A stretch of DNA of 16,911 bases from an uncultured Oscillibacter sp. (lineage in GTDB: Bacteria > Bacillota > Clostridia > Oscillospirales > Oscillospiraceae). A program made the translations under genes and the position numbers. The notes beneath the pieces were generated by a model. The model did not search any database. It was not told the DNA's origin and worked only from the letters and a program-made list of their open reading frames with translations. Below are positions 1-6,893 of the stretch, one piece after another. Location: positions 1-16,911 of the forward strand of contig CAJUCO010000048.1 in assembly GCA_910585245.1 (NCBI GenBank). Reading direction: 5' to 3'. Every line of letters starts with the position of its first letter. The first letter of the stretch is position 1.

Positions 1-2024
1 TGAACATGATGTCCCTGGGGGGCATCGCCATGGGCGTGGGCATGATCGTGGACAACTCCATTGTCGTTCTGGAGAACATCTACCGCTTCTCCGCCGACGG
101 CTATAGCCGCCAGGACGCCTGCGTCGAGGGCACGAAGGAGGTCACCTCCTCCGTCCTGGCCTCCACCCTCACCACCGAGGCGGTCTTCGTCCCCCTGGCC
201 CTCACCGGGGGCATGGCGGGGATGATGTTCAAGGACTTCTGCCTCACCATCGCCTCGCTGATCTTCGCGTCTCTCGTCATCTCCCTGACCCTGGTGCCCC
301 TTCTTTGCTACTTCACCCTGGACGAGGAGAAAGTCCGCCGCCGCCAGGAAAAACAGGCCGGGAAGCAGCCCGGTCCCCTGAAGCGGCTGGTGGGAAAGAT
401 CAGCGCCTTCTACCTCAAGACCCTGGACTTTTTCGTCCACCATCTCTTCCTGGGTATGGCGGCCTCCTTTGCCCTGGTGGTCCTCTTCGGCGTCACTCTG
501 GGCAACACCAAGATGGTTCTCATCCCCGATATGGACCAGGGGCAGCTCTCCGTCAGCATCAGTATGCCCATCGGGTCCCAGCTGAACGAGACCTCCCTCA
601 TCGCCGACCGGGTCACCGCCATTATGGAGGCGGAAGTCCCGGAGATTGAGGAGATGTTTTACATCGCCTCCAACGAATCCGTCACCATGATGCTGGACAT
701 CGGCTCCAAGTCTCAGCGCCAGCGGAGCAGCAACGACATTGCCGGGGCCCTCCGGGAAGCGGTGCGGGACATCGCGGGCTGTGAAATCACCATCTCCGCC
801 TCCGACGCCAGCGCCATGATGGGCGGCGGAGGAGACATCTCCGTGGTCATCTCCGGCGACGACTATGACACCCTGGCCTTCCTGGCAAACGACCTCATTT
901 CCCAGATCTCCGCCCTGCCCGACGCGGTGAATGTCCAAAGTTCTCTCTCCGACGAGGTGCCTCAGGTGAAAGTGGCCGTGAACCGGGAGGCCGCCGCTCA
1001 GTACGGTCTCACCGCCGCCGCCATCGGCGGGGCGGTCCGCTCGGAGCTCACCGGCTCCACCGCAACTAAGGTCACCATCACGGGGCGGGAGCTGGACGTG
1101 GTGGTCCGGGGCGGCGGCGCGGCGGCCAAAAGTCTGGACGCGCTAAAGTCCATGGGCGTGCCCTCCGCCTTTGGCGGCACGGTGCCTCTGGGGTCCGTGG
1201 CTCGGGTCTCCATTGAGCAGGCCCCCCAGACCATCGTCCGGTCCAACCAGACCCGGCAGGTGACGATCTCCGGCGAATCCGTCAGCGGCGACACCGCCGC
1301 CATGACCATGGCAATCTGGGAGATTTTAAACGCTTACACCTTCCCCCAGGGCTACGCTGTGGAGACCGACGGCTCCTATGAGACCATGATGGAGAGCTTT
1401 GGCGATTTGCTGATTGCCCTGGCGGCGGCTCTTTTGCTGGTGTATTTCGTCCTGGCGGTGCAGTTTGAGTCCTTCCTCATGCCCGCTATGGTCATGCTGA
1501 TTTTGCCGGTGGCTTTCACCGGGTCCCTCTTCGGCCTCCCCGTCACGGGACGGGACATCTCCATGCTGTCCCTGGTGTCCATCATCATGCTGGCGGGCAC
1601 GGTGGTCAACTCCTCCATCATTCTGGTGGAGTACATCAAGATCAGAAGGGCCCGGGGAGAGGACCGGGAAACCGCTATCCTCCACGCCTGCCCCTTGCGG
1701 GTCCGGCCCATTTTGATGACCACCCTGACTACCATTCTCGCCATGGTCCCCATGGCCATGGGAATCGGGGAGACCAACGAGATGATGGCGGACATGGGCA
1801 TCACCATGATTGCGGGCATGGTAATCTCTACCATTGTGACTCTGGTGTTTACGCCGGTGTACTATTCCGTCATCGACAACCTGAGCCACATCTTCCGCCG
1901 GAAGGACAAAAAGCCCCCGAAGAAGCCCAGAAAGCCCCTCTTCGGGCGCAAGACGTTTCCCATTTCCGAAGTTCCGGAGACCCCGGCCCCCGAGGCGGAG
2001 TCTGTTCCTGTGGAAAGCACCTGA
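1..2024 (+). CDS. RND-family efflux transporter permease, C-terminal part (5' end outside window)
   Basis: The reading frame is open at the left edge, so the first in-frame ATG at position 6 is not the true start. What remains is about 673 residues of a protein that is usually about 1,000-1,100 long. It begins in TM4 with GVGMIVDNSIVVLENIY, the proton-relay motif of the HAE1/AcrB group; the first Asp is kept and the second is Asn. TM5-TM6 follow, then TM7 near residues 143-165, a large extracytoplasmic porter half (about 170-470), and TM8-TM12 (about 475-630). TM10 carries GTVVNSSIILVEY, with Asn where AcrB has its proton-relay Lys. The protein ends in a cytosolic Lys/Pro-rich tail. Known family role: proton-driven export of drugs, lipids or surfactants, normally with a periplasmic-adaptor-like subunit, which may lie upstream. 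Substrate unknown. Confidence 0.93.
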   Translation, partial: NMMSLGGIAMGVGMIVDNSIVVLENIYRFSADGYSRQDACVEGTKEVTSSVLASTLTTEAVFVPLALTGGMAGMMFKDFCLTIASLIFASLVISLTLVPLLCYFTLDEEKVRRRQEKQAGKQPGPLKRLVGKISAFYLKTLDFFVHHLFLGMAASFALVVLFGVTLGNTKMVLIPDMDQGQLSVSISMPIGSQLNETSLIADRVTAIMEAEVPEIEEMFYIASNESVTMMLDIGSKSQRQRSSNDIAGALREAVRDIAGCEITISASDASAMMGGGGDISVVISGDDYDTLAFLANDLISQISALPDAVNVQSSLSDEVPQVKVAVNREAAAQYGLTAAAIGGAVRSELTGSTATKVTITGRELDVVVRGGGAAAKSLDALKSMGVPSAFGGTVPLGSVARVSIEQAPQTIVRSNQTRQVTISGESVSGDTAAMTMAIWEILNAYTFPQGYAVETDGSYETMMESFGDLLIALAAALLLVYFVLAVQFESFLMPAMVMLILPVAFTGSLFGLPVTGRDISMLSLVSIIMLAGTVVNSSIILVEYIKIRRARGEDRETAILHACPLRVRPILMTTLTTILAMVPMAMGIGETNEMMADMGITMIAGMVISTIVTLVFTPVYYSVIDNLSHIFRRKDKKPPKKPRKPLFGRKTFPISEVPETPAPEAESVPVEST

Positions 2025-2039
2025 ATCCCTTAAAAAGGC

Positions 2040-2062
2040 GGGCCGCCCGGAAAGGGCGGCCC
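2040..2062 (-). terminator. Terminator hairpin, best oriented for the minus-strand lipoprotein gene
   Basis: A perfect 9-bp stem (2040-2048 with 2054-2062) with a GGAAA loop. On the plus strand it has no T-run. On the minus strand it is followed after three bases by TTTTT (2036-2032), so it should end transcripts coming from the tmcAL/DUF3298 genes. It lies 15 bp after the RND stop codon and may also protect that message. Confidence 0.6.
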
Positions 2063-2063
2063 C

Positions 2064-2111
2064 CTCAGGCTGTCGAAAAAGGATTTTAAACAGCACTTTT
2101 TTGACAAGCTA
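2064..2111. repeat. R1: short form of the intergenic hairpin element
   Basis: Reads CTCAGGCTGTCGAAAAAGG at its left end and CACTTTTTTGACAAGCT at its right end. These are the two end sequences of the longer elements R2 (5686-5845) and R3 (11577-11732), but the roughly 110 bp between them is missing. The two ends are imperfect inverted copies of each other. R1 looks like an internally deleted member of the same family. It lies between the hairpin at 2040-2062 and the terminator at 2113-2152. Confidence 0.7.
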
Positions 2112-2112
2112 C

Positions 2113-2152
2113 GCAAAGGGCCCCCGCTTCAAGCGGGAGCCCTTTGCTTTTT
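2113..2152 (+). terminator. Intrinsic terminator for the RND efflux gene
   Basis: Stem GCAAAGGGC (2113-2121) with GCCCTTTGC (2139-2147), one C/A mismatch, then an inner stem CCCGCT/AGCGGG with a 3-nt loop. TTTTT follows at 2148-2152. This is a strong plus-strand terminator, ending 9 bp before the stop codon of the convergent lipoprotein gene. Confidence 0.85.
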
Positions 2153-2161
2153 ATTCCTTAT

Positions 2162-3031
2162 TTATCCGGCGGCTTCCTCAAGGACCTGTTCTTCCAATCC
2201 CAGAAGAGCCCTGCTGTGGGACCCTAAATAGGGCAAAAGCTCCTGGTACGTCAGGTGGAACACCTGGGAGCCGGCAGCGTAACAGGCCAGCTCGTAGGGG
2301 GAGAATCCCACCGTCATGCCCTCCTCATCGAAACTGACGGCGTAGTTGCTCCAGTCCGCCAAGATGTCCGCGTAGTCCGTCCAGAAATACTCCTCCGGAG
2401 CCATACCATTTTCCAGGGCCACAGCCTCCGCCTGCCGGACAAGCTCCGCCGTCACGGCCCCTTTCAGCTTGCCGTCCTCCTCCAAAAAGTCCGGGTCAAA
2501 GAAGGTTCCGCTGCCCAGATCAAAGTTCCAACTCATCAAGATGTGGTTGGGATGGGCCCCGCCGGTGTAGGTGCTGTAGGTTCCGGAGACGCTGACCAAA
2601 GTTTCCGTCTGATAGACGGCGCACCACAAGTCGTCGGTATACGTCATGGGCTCCAGCCCGGATTCGTTCCGAAAGGCCTGGTCCTCCCTGGCGGCCTCCG
2701 CCAGGGTGCCGGGATTGGTCTTCCACTGGGCGAAACGGGCGTTGAAAGTCTCCACCGCCGCCAGGGCCTGCTCCTGCTCCGCTGAAGCGGCGGTCTCCAG
2801 CACGCGCCCGTCTTCAAACAGGGCCTTTAGCGTTGGAAGCTCATAAGAGCACTCCGCCAGCACCGCGCCGTCTTCACTCCGGACAGTCTCCTCATACTCC
2901 TCCAGCTTCACCGAGAAGACAATGGTCTCCGCAGGTGAAACCGGCAGGGCGTTTTTCACGTTGGTCAGCGTCTCCCCAGCGCAACCCACCAGGGAGCTTA
3001 GCACCAGCAGCAGAGCGATCATGGTACTCAT
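2162..3031 (-). CDS. DUF3298-domain (RsiV-like extracellular domain) lipoprotein
   Basis: 289 residues from the ATG at 3031, chosen because GAGGAGG lies 7 bp upstream and because it puts a lipoprotein signal at the N-terminus: a hydrophobic run, then SSLVGC with Cys17 as the lipidated residue. Frames further upstream run into the preceding gene. The middle carries TYSTYTGGAHPN (about 151-162) and the C-terminal part has VGFSPYELACYAAGS, both typical of the DUF3298 fold seen in the anti-sigma factor RsiV and in many Clostridial surface lipoproteins. There is no cytosolic anti-sigma segment, so it is probably an exported lipoprotein and not an anti-sigma factor; in RsiV the domain binds lysozyme, but ligand binding here is unknown. 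It starts 17 bp after the tmcAL stop, and its ribosome binding site sits next to that stop, so the two are probably co-transcribed. Confidence 0.85.
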   Translation of the reverse strand: MSTMIALLLVLSSLVGCAGETLTNVKNALPVSPAETIVFSVKLEEYEETVRSEDGAVLAECSYELPTLKALFEDGRVLETAASAEQEQALAAVETFNARFAQWKTNPGTLAEAAREDQAFRNESGLEPMTYTDDLWCAVYQTETLVSVSGTYSTYTGGAHPNHILMSWNFDLGSGTFFDPDFLEEDGKLKGAVTAELVRQAEAVALENGMAPEEYFWTDYADILADWSNYAVSFDEEGMTVGFSPYELACYAAGSQVFHLTYQELLPYLGSHSRALLGLEEQVLEEAAG

Positions 3032-3048
3032 AGGGGTTCCTCCTCTGT

Positions 3049-4257
3049 TCAGCCCGTCCCCTCCCGGACGATCACCGGCCCCCTTCGCCACCCGTCCGGG
3101 ACGGCGGCGGGATCAGGACAGGCCAGGGCATACAGCCGGTCCGCCCGAACTTCCAGCGCGAAGAGACGGCGGGCCTCTTCCGGCAGGCAGCGGACGGCGG
3201 CGGGCTTGGTCAAAACCGGCAGGGCGGCGGTCTTCCGCATCCCGGCCAGCAGGGCCGTTCCCCGCTCGTTGGCCGCCAGGACCCGCAGATAGGCGGGCCG
3301 CTCCGGCGGCGCAGGGGGCAGCCCCAAATAGGCCCGGAACACCATCCGGCGGAGCCGGGCCAGGGGATATCGTTTCGTCTTCACCTCTTCCAGGAACGCC
3401 TCCACCGACGCGGAGGCGCCGCCGGCCCGGTAAAACCGGCGGTACAGCCCCTCGTTCCCCAGATCCAGGGCGGCGTAATCCGCCTCCTCCAAAAGGCGGA
3501 GACGGGCCAACACCGCCCGTTCACAGTTCCACAGTCCGGCGGGAGCGCGGCCCGCCGCCTGTTCGGCCCGGTAAATCTCCGCCATGGCGGGGGCGCATAG
3601 GCCCAAGGCGGTTTCCTCCTCGTGGCGGCAAAGGGCACGGCGAATGGCGGAGGCGGAGGCAAAGACACCCCGGGCCGCCTCACTGTCATGGGCCGCCCCC
3701 CTTCGGGGAACGGCCACAGGCCGGATGCCGCTTCCCCGAAGGGCCTTGCAGTACTCCACGCCCAGGATATCGTTGGGCCGCTCCAAGACCGCCGCGTCCT
3801 CTCCGGACAGCAGCGCCTCCACCGCCCGCTGGCGGGCGGCGGGAAAGCTGTCCCCCTTTCTCAGCTCCTCCCGGAGCCTGGGGGAAAACCCGCCGGAGCA
3901 CAGGGCCTCCGCCACACGGACCAGGGCAGCGGCGTCCCCCCCCTCGCTGCCAAAGACCAGGTGGGTGACGGCCCCGGTGGCCCTCATCATCTCCACGGCC
4001 CCGGCGGCGAAGCCCTCCGCCGAGCTCAGCGCCCAGGAAACGGGCAACTCCAGCACCAGGTCCGCCCCGCTTTGAACGGCGGCGGCGGCCCGGGCAAACT
4101 TGTCCACCAGGGCGAACTCCCCCCGCTGAACATAATTTCCGCTCATGACGCAGAGGATTCCCGTCTCCGTCCCCAGAAGGCGGCGAGCCTCCCTCATCAG
4201 ATGAACATGACCCATATGGAGGGGATTGTACTCTGTTATGATACCAGCCGTAGCCAT
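3049..4257 (-). CDS. tmcAL: tRNA(Met) cytidine acetate ligase TmcAL (YlbM family)
   Basis: 402 residues from the ATG at 4257, which follows AAGGGGGAA at the right spacing and gives the family N-terminus MATAGIITEYNPLHMGH. An ATG 31 codons upstream is in frame but adds an untypical extension. The nucleotidyltransferase HxGH motif is His14-Met-Gly-His17. Further signatures are MSGNYVQRGEFA, ERPNDILGVEYCKAL and TKRYPLARLRRM. Known for the family: TmcAL uses ATP and free acetate, through acetyl-adenylate, to make N4-acetylcytidine at the wobble position of elongator tRNA-Met. It is transcribed divergently from acetate kinase, so two acetate-using enzymes share one intergenic region. The annotation is firm; activity is inferred from the family. 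Confidence 0.93.
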   Translation of the reverse strand: MATAGIITEYNPLHMGHVHLMREARRLLGTETGILCVMSGNYVQRGEFALVDKFARAAAAVQSGADLVLELPVSWALSSAEGFAAGAVEMMRATGAVTHLVFGSEGGDAAALVRVAEALCSGGFSPRLREELRKGDSFPAARQRAVEALLSGEDAAVLERPNDILGVEYCKALRGSGIRPVAVPRRGAAHDSEAARGVFASASAIRRALCRHEEETALGLCAPAMAEIYRAEQAAGRAPAGLWNCERAVLARLRLLEEADYAALDLGNEGLYRRFYRAGGASASVEAFLEEVKTKRYPLARLRRMVFRAYLGLPPAPPERPAYLRVLAANERGTALLAGMRKTAALPVLTKPAAVRCLPEEARRLFALEVRADRLYALACPDPAAVPDGWRRGPVIVREGTG

Positions 4258-4276
4258 GAAATTCCCCCTTGAAGTG

Positions 4277-4293
4277 GTGACAAAAAAGTGACA
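4277..4293 (+). promoter_or_regulatory. Possible operator: two GTGACA direct repeats upstream of ackA
   Basis: GTGACA occurs at 4277-4282 and again at 4288-4293, 11 bp apart, about one helical turn. The pair lies just upstream of the ackA -35 box and inside the region leading into tmcAL. A regulator site is possible but not shown; the motif is short. Confidence 0.25.
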
Positions 4294-4310
4294 GTTTGGT
4301 AAAAAAGCGG

Positions 4311-4338
4311 TTGTAACTCCCGGAAAGTCTGGTATAAT
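4311..4338 (+). promoter_or_regulatory. Sigma-A type promoter for ackA
   Basis: TTGTAA (4311-4316), a 16-bp spacer, then a consensus TATAAT (4333-4338). Transcription would start near 4345, giving a leader of about 105 nt before the ackA ATG at 4450. Confidence 0.65.
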
Positions 4339-4350
4339 GAAGATGGACAA

Positions 4351-4380
4351 CAGGGAAAGCGGGTTCTCCGCCCTTCCCTG
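4351..4380 (+). promoter_or_regulatory. Stem-loop in the ackA leader
   Basis: CAGGGAA (4351-4357) pairs with TTCCCTG (4374-4380), and GCGG (4359-4362) pairs with CCGC (4368-4371) around a GTTCT loop, with a small internal loop. It begins a few bases after the predicted ackA start site, so it would form the 5' end of the mRNA. No T-run follows, so it is more likely a 5' stability element or protein site than a terminator. Confidence 0.5.
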
Positions 4381-4389
4381 CCGCTCTAT

Positions 4390-4419
4390 ATTATACTATA
4401 AAATTCGGGAATTCCGCAA
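4390..4419 (-). promoter_or_regulatory. Probable promoter for tmcAL and the lipoprotein gene
   Basis: On the minus strand: TTGCGG (4419-4414), an 18-bp spacer, TATAAT (4395-4390). It would transcribe leftward through the same hairpin region as the ackA leader, so the two divergent transcripts overlap at their 5' ends by a few tens of bases. Confidence 0.5.
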
Positions 4420-4449
4420 GGAGTTCCCCAAAAAGAGGAGACGGTCATC

Positions 4450-5646
4450 ATGAACATTCTGGTCATCAACGCAGGGAGTTCCTCCCTGAAGTATCAGCTT
4501 TTGGACCCGGAGAGCGGCGTTTTGCTGGCCAAGGGCCTGTGCGAGCGCATCGGCATCGACGGCAAATTTACCTACAAGGCCCAGGGGAAAAAGACTCTGG
4601 ATGCCATTGACATCCCCATGCCCACCCATTCGGAGGCTATCCAGGCCGTGCTGGACGCTCTGGCGGACGGGGAAAACGGCGTGATTTCCTCCATGAGTGA
4701 AATCGGCGCGGTGGGCCACCGGGTGGTCCATGGCGGCGAGGCCTTCAACAAGTCGGTGCTGATCGACGGGGCGGTTCTCCAGGCCATTGAGGACTGCATT
4801 CCTCTGGCTCCCCTCCACAACCCCGCCAACCTGACGGGCATCCGGGCCTGCCAGAAGGTGATGCCCGGTGTGCCCATGGTGGCCGTGTTCGACACCGCCT
4901 TCCACCAGACCATGCCCGCCAAGGCTTATATGTACGCCCTGCCCTACGCCTGGTACGAGGAGGATAAAGTCCGGCGCTACGGGTTCCACGGCACCAGCCA
5001 CAAATATGTCGCCGGCCGTGCCGCCGCCATGCTGGGCAAAAAGCCCGAAGAGGTCAAGCTGATCTCCTGCCACCTGGGGAATGGGTCCTCCATCGCCGCG
5101 GTGGACAGCGGCAAGAGTGTGGACACCTCCATGGGTTTCACGCCTCTTGCAGGCGTGCCCATGGGCACCCGGTCCGGCGATCTGGACGCCGGCATCCTCC
5201 AGTATGAGATGAACAAGCGGGGAATGGGCATTGACGAAATGCTGAACGTCCTGAACAAAAAGTCCGGCGTGGAGGGTCTTAGCCTCGTCTCCTCCGACTT
5301 CCGGGACCTGGAAAACGCCGCCGGAAAGGGCGACGCCAAGGCTGCTCTGGCTCAGGAGAAATTCGCCTATGAGGTGAAAAAATACGTAGGCGCCTATGCC
5401 GCCGCCATGGGCGGCGTGGACGCGGTGATCTTCACCGCAGGCGTGGGCGAAAACGACAAGGCCGTTCGCTCCATGGTCTGCCAGGGTCTGGAGTACATGG
5501 GCGTGAAGCTGGACGCCGCCGCCAACGACGTCCGGGGCAAAGAGACCGTCCTCTCCGCCCCCGATTCCAAGGTGAAGGTCCTGCTGATCCCCACCAACGA
5601 GGAGCTCATGATCGCCATGGACACGGCGGAAATCGTGAAACAGTAA
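4450..5646 (+). CDS. ackA: Acetate kinase
   Basis: 398 residues, full length for the family, with GAGGAG ahead of the ATG at 4450. It catalyses acetyl phosphate + ADP to acetate + ATP, the ATP-forming last step of acetate fermentation in the cytosol. The N-terminus NAGSSSLKYQL is the phosphate-binding signature. The catalytic residues align in number with the well-studied Methanosarcina enzyme: Asn7, Arg91 (GHRVVHGG), Asp148 (VFDTAFH), His180 (GFHGTSH), Arg241 (GTRSGDLD) and Glu384 (PTNEEL). All are present. No phosphotransacetylase gene is in the window, so pta must be elsewhere. The message appears to have originally ended in the hairpin at 5659-5683, now separated from its T-run by repeat R2. 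Confidence 0.98.
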   Translation: MNILVINAGSSSLKYQLLDPESGVLLAKGLCERIGIDGKFTYKAQGKKTLDAIDIPMPTHSEAIQAVLDALADGENGVISSMSEIGAVGHRVVHGGEAFNKSVLIDGAVLQAIEDCIPLAPLHNPANLTGIRACQKVMPGVPMVAVFDTAFHQTMPAKAYMYALPYAWYEEDKVRRYGFHGTSHKYVAGRAAAMLGKKPEEVKLISCHLGNGSSIAAVDSGKSVDTSMGFTPLAGVPMGTRSGDLDAGILQYEMNKRGMGIDEMLNVLNKKSGVEGLSLVSSDFRDLENAAGKGDAKAALAQEKFAYEVKKYVGAYAAAMGGVDAVIFTAGVGENDKAVRSMVCQGLEYMGVKLDAAANDVRGKETVLSAPDSKVKVLLIPTNEELMIAMDTAEIVKQ

Positions 5647-5657
5647 AGCCAGCGAAA

Positions 5658-5685
5658 AGACCGGAGTGCGTGTCACTCCGGTCTC
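5658..5685 (+). repeat. Left 28-bp copy of a terminator hairpin flanking R2
   Basis: Hairpin GACCGGAGTG (5659-5668), CGTGT loop, CACTCCGGTC (5674-5683), 11 bp after the ackA stop. The 28 bases 5658-5685 recur exactly at 5846-5873. This copy has no T-run after it, only the start of R2. It reads as the hairpin half of the original ackA terminator. Confidence 0.85.
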
Positions 5686-5845
5686 AGCTTGTCAAAAAGG
5701 TGCCGTCTAAAGGGAGCGGAAAGGAAAAGAGCTACGAGAGAAACCCATCAGGGGTTTCTCTCGTTTTCAATCAGAAGGTTTTCAGACCTTTTGAAAGGTC
5801 TGAAAACCTTGCTCAGGCTGTCGAAAAAGGATTTTCGACAGCCTG
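5686..5845 (+). repeat. R2: 160-bp intergenic element with three hairpins
   Basis: Three perfect stem-loops lie in a row: 12-bp stem 5735-5746/5752-5763 followed by TTTT; 16-bp stem 5775-5790/5795-5810 with loop TTGA; 16-bp stem 5812-5827/5832-5847 with loop AGGA, whose last two bases run into the flanking repeat. Bases 5720-5777 are identical over 58 bp to the reverse complement of 11643-11700 in R3. The ends are imperfect inverted repeats (AGCTTGTCAAAAA inward from the left, CAGGCTGTCGAAAA inward from the right). There is no reading frame worth calling. It fills most of the gap between ackA and the convergent GNAT gene. Confidence 0.9.
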
Positions 5846-5877
5846 AGACCGGAGTGCGTGTCACTCCGGTCTCTTTT
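5845..5877 (+). terminator. Terminator hairpin with T-run, right copy flanking R2; holds the GNAT stop codon
   Basis: Stem GAGACCGGAGTG (5845-5856) with CACTCCGGTCTC (5862-5873), then TTTT at 5874-5877. It repeats 5658-5685 exactly over 28 bp and would end ackA read-through. The stop codon of the minus-strand GNAT gene (5863-5861) lies at the loop edge, so the stem overlaps the last GNAT codons. Confidence 0.85.
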
Positions 5878-6442
5878 CCTCCACCCCGGCATAGGGTCTG
5901 ACCGGCGGGGGATTTTCCCGGTGGCCGCCGATGATTTTTTCCATGCAGGTCATGTTGTACCAGCGGCCAAATTTGCAGCCGCAAGCACGGTACTCCCCTG
6001 CCAGCCGGTAGCCCAGGTGGGCGTGAAATTCCGCGCTGTTTCGGGTGAGGTACTCGTCCTCCTCTCCCACAGGGCAGGCAACCAGGGCGTACAGGTTCGA
6101 AATGCCCATGGCCCTCAGGGCCGCCTCCAGCGCCTCATAGAGTTTCCGGCCCAGGCCGCGCCCCTTGGCGTCCCGGGACAGGTAAATCGTGGTCTCCGCC
6201 GACCAGCCGTAGGCCGCCCGCTCCCCAAAGGGACCGGCGTAGGCATAGCCCAGAATTTTGCCGTCTCCCACGGCGCAAAGGTAGGGATAGGTTTGCAGGG
6301 TCTTGGCAATGCGCCCCCGGAACACCTCCAGAGACGGAACCTCATACTCAAAGGTGATGGCGGTATTTCGGACGTACCCGCCATAGATATCCAAAAGCGC
6401 TTCCGCGTCCTCTACGGACGCCTTTCGAATGGTTGTTTCTAT
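5861..6442 (-). CDS. GNAT N-acetyltransferase, phosphinothricin acetyltransferase-like, with apparent ATA start
   Basis: 193 residues if translation starts at ATA 6442-6440. That start gives METTIRKASVEDAEALLDIY, the expected family N-terminus, and lies 8 bp after GGAAGGGGG. Upstream in frame is a stop (TAA) nine codons before, and no ATG, GTG or TTG occurs until a TTG at 6394, which has no clear ribosome binding site and would remove the first strand of the fold. Family signatures: YGGYVRNTAITFEYEVPS (20-37), YPYLCAV, GYAYAGPFGERAAYGWSAE, the acetyl-CoA loop DAKGRGLGRKL (91-101), and FHAHLGY...GCKFGRWYNM. Relatives acetylate small amines such as phosphinothricin or methionine sulfone; the substrate here is not known. 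It lies 67 bp downstream of the DUF4363 gene and may belong to that transcript. Confidence 0.85.
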   Translation of the reverse strand: METTIRKASVEDAEALLDIYGGYVRNTAITFEYEVPSLEVFRGRIAKTLQTYPYLCAVGDGKILGYAYAGPFGERAAYGWSAETTIYLSRDAKGRGLGRKLYEALEAALRAMGISNLYALVACPVGEEDEYLTRNSAEFHAHLGYRLAGEYRACGCKFGRWYNMTCMEKIIGGHRENPPPVRPYAGVEEKRPE

Positions 6443-6509
6443 AGGACAGTCCCCCTTCCGGGGTCCATCTTACCACGGACCGGCTCCAGGCGCAAGGGTG
6501 GCCCCCGCT

Positions 6510-6893
6510 CTACAAAACGTTCTTCACGCTAAACTCCTCCATCTCCGCCAGCAGCCGGAGCTGGTCTCGAAGGTCCGCCAGTTCTGCCCGGAGCTCGCTG
6601 TCCTCCCGGCTCTTCGCAAAGGCCAGGGCCCGGTGGTACATGGCCTCCGCGCCGTCCACAGCGTCGTGGTTGGTGACTATGTGAAGGTAGGTCTGCCGGG
6701 CCGTCCAATCCGCGTAGCCCTCTTGGATGGCGGCAGTGGCCTCCGTCCACTTCCCCTCCCGGGCAAGACGGTCCGCCGTCTCCATCTGGGCCCGCCAGCG
6801 GGCGGTGTGGGCGGTCATGGCGGCGCTGTTCCACAGGCAAAAGGCCAGGATGGCCGCCAGCAGGCCGGCGGGAATCAGCAGTCCTTTTTTCAT
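6510..6893 (-). CDS. DUF4363 family protein, single-pass membrane protein
   Basis: 127 residues from the ATG at 6893. MKKG leads into one hydrophobic segment (about 5-20, ending LAFCLW), followed by a mostly helical, charged extracytoplasmic part containing GYADWTARQTYLHIVTNHDA and ending MEEFSVKNVL, both typical of DUF4363. The ATG shares four bases (ATGA) with the stop of the YetF gene, a mark of translational coupling, and the two families are often neighbours in Clostridia. The function is unknown. The frame stays open far upstream through the yetF region, but that extension has no family similarity and is an overlapping shadow. Confidence 0.82.
   Translation of the reverse strand: MKKGLLIPAGLLAAILAFCLWNSAAMTAHTARWRAQMETADRLAREGKWTEATAAIQEGYADWTARQTYLHIVTNHDAVDGAEAMYHRALAFAKSREDSELRAELADLRDQLRLLAEMEEFSVKNVL

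Noticed and set aside
2922..3968. 348-codon plus-strand frame rich in Pro, Arg and Gly opposite tmcAL
   Set aside because: Low-complexity antisense translation of a well-supported tmcAL gene.
4396..5676. 426-codon open frame on the minus strand opposite ackA
   Set aside because: It mirrors ackA almost exactly, has no family motifs, and is a by-product of high GC at the third codon position.
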